From: Streptomyces sp. NBC_01723
Lineage (GTDB): Bacteria > Actinomycetota > Actinomycetes > Streptomycetales > Streptomycetaceae
DNA: 64,000 nt
Direction of reading: 5' to 3'
NCBI RefSeq assembly: GCF_036246005.1
Contig: NZ_CP109171.1
Coordinates: forward strand, 7,614,001 to 7,678,000
Part shown: one piece after another, positions 60,828 through 64,000 of the stretch
Position numbering within the stretch: position 1 is the stretch's first letter
How the letters are laid out: each line of letters opens with the position of its first letter
Notes under the pieces: generated by a model
Database searches by the model: none
The model's input: only the letters and a program-made list of their open reading frames with translations
What the model was told of the DNA's origin: nothing
Position numbers and translations under genes: made by a program

Positions 60828-63209
60828 TCATGCCCGGGCGGTCGGCTCCTGCTCGAGCACGGAGCGCAGGCGTCGCGTGTGGTCCAGGTGGCGTTCGGAG
60901 CCGGTCAGCGTGACCCCGGCGATCAGGTGTGGATCCGCGCTGGAAGCGGCCAACCTGAGCTCCAGCTCGCCCGGCTCGACCACACGCCGCCCGTCTCGTC
61001 CGGTGAATGATGCGAGATCGGCCGGGACGGTGGCACGCAGACGCCGGGCCTCGCCCGGCTCCAGGTGGACCCGGGCATAACCGACGAGGCGCTGTACCGG
61101 CTGGACGACGGAGGCCACCGGGTCGTGGAGATAGAGCTGGACGACCTCGGTTCCCGACCGTGCGCCGGTGTTGCGGACGGTGAAGGCGAGGGTGAACTCG
61201 CCGTCCGTCGGAGCCTCCCGGGCGTCCACGGTCAGGTCCGTCCAGTGGAACCGCGTGTAGGACAGGCCGTGACCGAAGGCGAACGCCGGCGTCGGGTCGA
61301 TGCTGGACACCTCGCCGGCGTGGGCGAGCTTCGCTCCCAGATAGGTGGTCGGCTGGGAGCCCGGCCCGCGCGGCACGCTGACCGGGAGCCGTCCGGAGGG
61401 GTTGACGCGGCCGCTCAGCACACCGGCGATCGCGTGAGTGCCCTCCTCACCGGGAAAGAAGGACTGCACGATCGCCTCGGACTCCTCCACGGCGCGGCCG
61501 AGGCAGTACGGTCGTCCCGCGAGCAGCACCGTGACCAAGGGCGTCTCCACGTCCAGCAGGGCGTCGAGCAGTTGCTGCTGAGCCCCGGGCAGCGCCAGCG
61601 TCTCCACGTCGCACCCCTCGCCGCTGGTGCCGCGCCCGAAGAGCCCGGCGCGGTCGCCGAGCACCACCAGGGCGATGTCGGCCTCGCGTGCCACCCGGGC
61701 GGCTTCGCCCAGGCTGGTGAGGTCTCCGTCGTCGATGCCGGTGCCGCGGGCGACCGTGATCTCCGCGTCGGGGAACTCGACGGCGAGGGCATCGCGCAGC
61801 GTGGGCAACTCGATGCCGTGCGGGGTCCCGGGGTGACGGGCGCCGATGTGCTGAGGGAAGGAGTAGCAGCCCAGTACGGCGACCGCCTCGTCGGCGTTGG
61901 GGCCGAGCAGGGCGATGCGGCGTGGCCTTTCGAGCGGCAGCGTGCCGTCATTGCTCAGCAGCACGACGGCTTCCTCGGCGACCGTGCGGGCCAGCGCGCG
62001 GTTCTCCGCAGTGTCCAGGTCGGTTCGGCCGCGCAGGGCGGCCGGAGAGTCGAGGTCTGCCCCTTCGAGTGCGGCCGGCAGGGGATTCCAGTCCGGATCG
62101 AGCAGGCCGAGCCTCGCCTTCTGGGTGAGTGTCCGGCGAACGGCCCGATCGACCCACGCCTCCGGGACACGGCCGTCGGCGACCGCGTCGGCAAGGGGCG
62201 GGCCGTAGGCCTTGACGTTCGGCAGTTCGACGTCGACGCCCGCCCGCAGTGCCAGGCCGGCGGCGTCGGCCCACTCGGCCGCGACGCCGTGCAGGGTCTT
62301 GAGGAAGGCGATGGCGAAGTAGTCGGCGACGACGGTGCCGTCGAAGTCCCACGTGTCGCGCAGCAGCCCGGTGAGCAGCTCCTCGTCGGCCGCGGAGGGG
62401 ACGCCGTCGGTGTCGGTGTAGGCAGTCATCACCGAACGCGCGCCGCCTTCACGGATCGCCATCTCGAAGGGGGGCAGCAGGACGTCGGCGCGCTCCCGCG
62501 GGCCCATGGAGGAGGGGGCGAGGTTACGCCCGGCGCGCGAGGCCGAGTAGCCGACGAAGTGCTTGAGGGTGGCGACGATCCCGGCCGACTCAAGACCCTG
62601 CACATACGCTGTTCCGACGGTGCCGACGAGGTACGGGTCCTCGCCGATGGTCTCCTCGACCCGGCCCCAGCGGGCATCGCGCACGACGTCCAGGACGGGC
62701 GCGAGTCCCTGGTGAACGCCGACGGCACGCATGTCCCGCCCGATGGCACAGGCCATGCGCCGCACCGTGTCGGGGTCGAAGGTGGCGCCCCAGGACAGCG
62801 GGACGGGGTAGGCCGTCGCCCCCCAGGCGGCGAAGCCGGCCAGACACTCGTCGTGCGCGAGAGCGGGGATGCCGAATCGGTTCGAGGCGGCGATCCGGGT
62901 CTGGGTGCGGGCCAGGGAGAGCGCACCCAGAGCGGGGTCTACCGGGACCGTGCCGAAGGGCCGGGTCAGCTGGCCCAGTCCGGTGGGCAGGAGCGCGTCG
63001 AGATCGACGGCCTCCTCCATGTCGTGCTGGTGGGGGGCCACTTCACCGCCCTGATCGGAGGCGCCCACCCAGACTCCGTACAGCTGGGCGGTCTTCTCCT
63101 GAAGTGTCATCGCGTCGATCAGGGCTTCGACTCGCGCGGTGACGGAAGAGGTGGTGTCGTTCCAGCGGGAGACTCCGGCGGTGTTGTCTACGGCCACGTT
63201 GGCGTTCAC
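60828..63209 (-). CDS. GH3-family beta-glycosidase (beta-glucosidase/xylosidase)
   Basis: 793 residues: GH3 N-domain (TIM barrel, GRVEETIGEDPYLVG; ATLKHFVGYS; nucleophile Asp about residue 296 in VVADYF), GH3 C-domain (LLGPNADEAVAVLGCYS) and a C-terminal fibronectin-III-like domain (VQLYLHDPVASVVQPVQRLVGY). There is no signal peptide, so it acts inside the cell on imported oligosaccharides. The GTG at 63209 has GGGAGGG three bases upstream; the in-frame ATG at 63260 is poorer. It lies just downstream of an ABC sugar permease on the same strand. Confidence 0.92.
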   Translation of the reverse strand: MNANVAVDNTAGVSRWNDTTSSVTARVEALIDAMTLQEKTAQLYGVWVGASDQGGEVAPHQHDMEEAVDLDALLPTGLGQLTRPFGTVPVDPALGALSLARTQTRIAASNRFGIPALAHDECLAGFAAWGATAYPVPLSWGATFDPDTVRRMACAIGRDMRAVGVHQGLAPVLDVVRDARWGRVEETIGEDPYLVGTVGTAYVQGLESAGIVATLKHFVGYSASRAGRNLAPSSMGPRERADVLLPPFEMAIREGGARSVMTAYTDTDGVPSAADEELLTGLLRDTWDFDGTVVADYFAIAFLKTLHGVAAEWADAAGLALRAGVDVELPNVKAYGPPLADAVADGRVPEAWVDRAVRRTLTQKARLGLLDPDWNPLPAALEGADLDSPAALRGRTDLDTAENRALARTVAEEAVVLLSNDGTLPLERPRRIALLGPNADEAVAVLGCYSFPQHIGARHPGTPHGIELPTLRDALAVEFPDAEITVARGTGIDDGDLTSLGEAARVAREADIALVVLGDRAGLFGRGTSGEGCDVETLALPGAQQQLLDALLDVETPLVTVLLAGRPYCLGRAVEESEAIVQSFFPGEEGTHAIAGVLSGRVNPSGRLPVSVPRGPGSQPTTYLGAKLAHAGEVSSIDPTPAFAFGHGLSYTRFHWTDLTVDAREAPTDGEFTLAFTVRNTGARSGTEVVQLYLHDPVASVVQPVQRLVGYARVHLEPGEARRLRATVPADLASFTGRDGRRVVEPGELELRLAASSADPHLIAGVTLTGSERHLDHTRRLRSVLEQEPTARA

Positions 63210-63329
63210 TTTCCCTCCCACGGCCCGCGGACCCTCGACCTGGGTGCGACGGGCGAACAAGTAGACGAGCGGGACTCGATGCGGGACGGGCCATGTCCGG
63301 GTTCCGGCACCGTCCCGGGCCCGCGTCGG

Positions 63330-64000
63330 TCATCGGCTGAATCCGGCGGTCAGACCGCTCAGCAGTTGGCGGCGGCCGAAGGCGTAGAGGATCAGGACGG
63401 GCAGTGTGGTGAGGACGACGGCGGCGAGAACGGCGGGGACGTTGACCCCGTACTGGCCCTGGAAGGTCCACAGCGCGAGCGGCAGGGTCCGGCGTTCGGG
63501 ACTCTGAGTGAGCACCAGTGGCAGCAGGAACCCGTTCCAGATGGTCAGGGCGTTGAAGATGGTCACGGTGAGGATGGCCGGCCGGGTGAGCGGTGCCGCC
63601 AGCCGCCACAGCGTCGTCCATTCGGTGGCGCCGTCGACCCGCATCGAGTCGAACAGTTCGTCGGGTACGTCTCGGATGAAGTTGGCGAGCACCAGCACCG
63701 ACAGCGGGATGGCGAACGCGATCGACGGGAGGATCAGCGCCAGCAGGGTGTCGTACAACTGCAACTTGATGATGATCAGGTAGACGGGGATCACCGTCGC
63801 CTGCAGCGGGATGGCCAGGCCCATGAGGAACAGCCCGTTCATCGCGCGCAGCAACCGCATGCGCCAGCCCCGTACGATCGCGTAGGCCGCCATGAAGGAG
63901 AACACGACCGCCGGTACCACGGCGCCCGCGGTGACCACGACGCTGTTCAGGAAGTAGCGCAGGAAGTCGGACTCGATGACCAGTCGGTAGTTGTCCAGTG
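63330..64000 (-). CDS. Carbohydrate ABC transporter permease (MalG-type), 5' part off the edge
   Basis: The visible 223 or so residues include about five membrane helices and the coupling motif DGATEWTTLWRLAAPLTRPAI (EAA loop), marking the second inner-membrane permease of a CUT1 sugar importer. Reading continues to the window edge (LDNYRLVIESDFLRYFLNS), so the first part is missing. It ends 121 bases before the GH3 gene start and belongs to the same transcript. Substrate is probably a beta-linked oligosaccharide. Confidence 0.9.
   Translation of the reverse strand, partial: LDNYRLVIESDFLRYFLNSVVVTAGAVVPAVVFSFMAAYAIVRGWRMRLLRAMNGLFLMGLAIPLQATVIPVYLIIIKLQLYDTLLALILPSIAFAIPLSVLVLANFIRDVPDELFDSMRVDGATEWTTLWRLAAPLTRPAILTVTIFNALTIWNGFLLPLVLTQSPERRTLPLALWTFQGQYGVNVPAVLAAVVLTTLPVLILYAFGRRQLLSGLTAGFSR

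Overview
The window reads as chromosome of a Streptomyces species or a very close relative. The evidence is the very high G+C with G/C-dominated third codon positions, many GTG and TTG starts, a cvn-type 'conservon' (kinase-like ATPase, roadblock, DUF742 and small GTPase genes), a LysM/M23 hydrolase behind a c-di-AMP (ydaO) riboswitch, and the density of GntR, LacI, TetR, LysR and XRE-cupin regulators. I assign no species. No plasmid, prophage or CRISPR array is present. The only clear mobile-element traces are a tyrosine-recombinase remnant beside the third tRNA-Pro gene and a 67-bp CTAG-flanked palindrome.

Layout. 1-7.3 kb: end of an XRE/cupin regulator coupled to a tiny membrane protein, a tyrosine phosphatase, the riboswitch-controlled cell-wall hydrolase, an SGNH hydrolase, a TetR regulator divergent from a metallo-beta-lactamase-fold enzyme, and a PAS-PAS-PP2C phosphatase. 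7.7-11.6 kb: the conservon plus a GAF gene, all overlapping or tightly spaced. 11.8-18 kb: threonine dehydrogenase and 2-amino-3-ketobutyrate CoA ligase (threonine to glycine plus acetyl-CoA), a LysR gene, an XRE-cupin gene with a palindrome over its start, a GNAT acetyltransferase, a YjbR protein with a PafBC/RecA-NDp-like promoter, an MFS exporter, and tRNA-Pro(GGG) copy 1. 18.2-31.7 kb: a NUDIX-like protein, a FluG-like pair (amidohydrolase plus glutamine-synthetase-like enzyme), a lipoprotein, an HhH glycosylase-like protein, a DUF3140 protein, a lipase, a thiolase and an acyl-CoA synthetase, a TauE/SafE exporter, a DHA2 exporter with a winged-helix-like tail, CobF, a DUF309 protein, and tRNA-Pro copy 2.

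31.9-36.3 kb: a MurG paralogue translationally coupled to a nucleotide-sugar epimerase, divergent from an OmpR-type two-component system, which suggests a small envelope-glycosylation module. 36.3-51.1 kb: a myo-inositol-type catabolic region: iolC, an aldolase, iolB, iolD and gntR on the minus strand; a sugar ABC importer and an iolE/iolH-like isomerase on the plus strand; two Gfo/Idh dehydrogenases, a LacI regulator and a cupin. TGTCA/TGACA-type inverted repeats lie in three of its promoter regions. 51.3-55.1 kb: a gallate/4-oxalomesaconate lower-pathway operon (FadR regulator, galB-, galC- and galD-like genes) that ends in an extradiol dioxygenase gene with most of its N-terminal domain deleted.

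55.4-57.7 kb: a BASS-family transporter, tRNA-Pro copy 3, the integrase remnant and a FadR-type regulator. 57.8-64 kb: an IlvD/EDD sugar-acid dehydratase and a fumarylacetoacetase-family enzyme (a non-phosphorylative sugar-acid route is inferred), then on the minus strand a cytosolic GH3 glycosidase and a sugar ABC permease that runs off the right edge. The overall picture is a chromosomal stretch rich in carbon-source uptake and catabolism, with each module carrying its own local regulator and operator.
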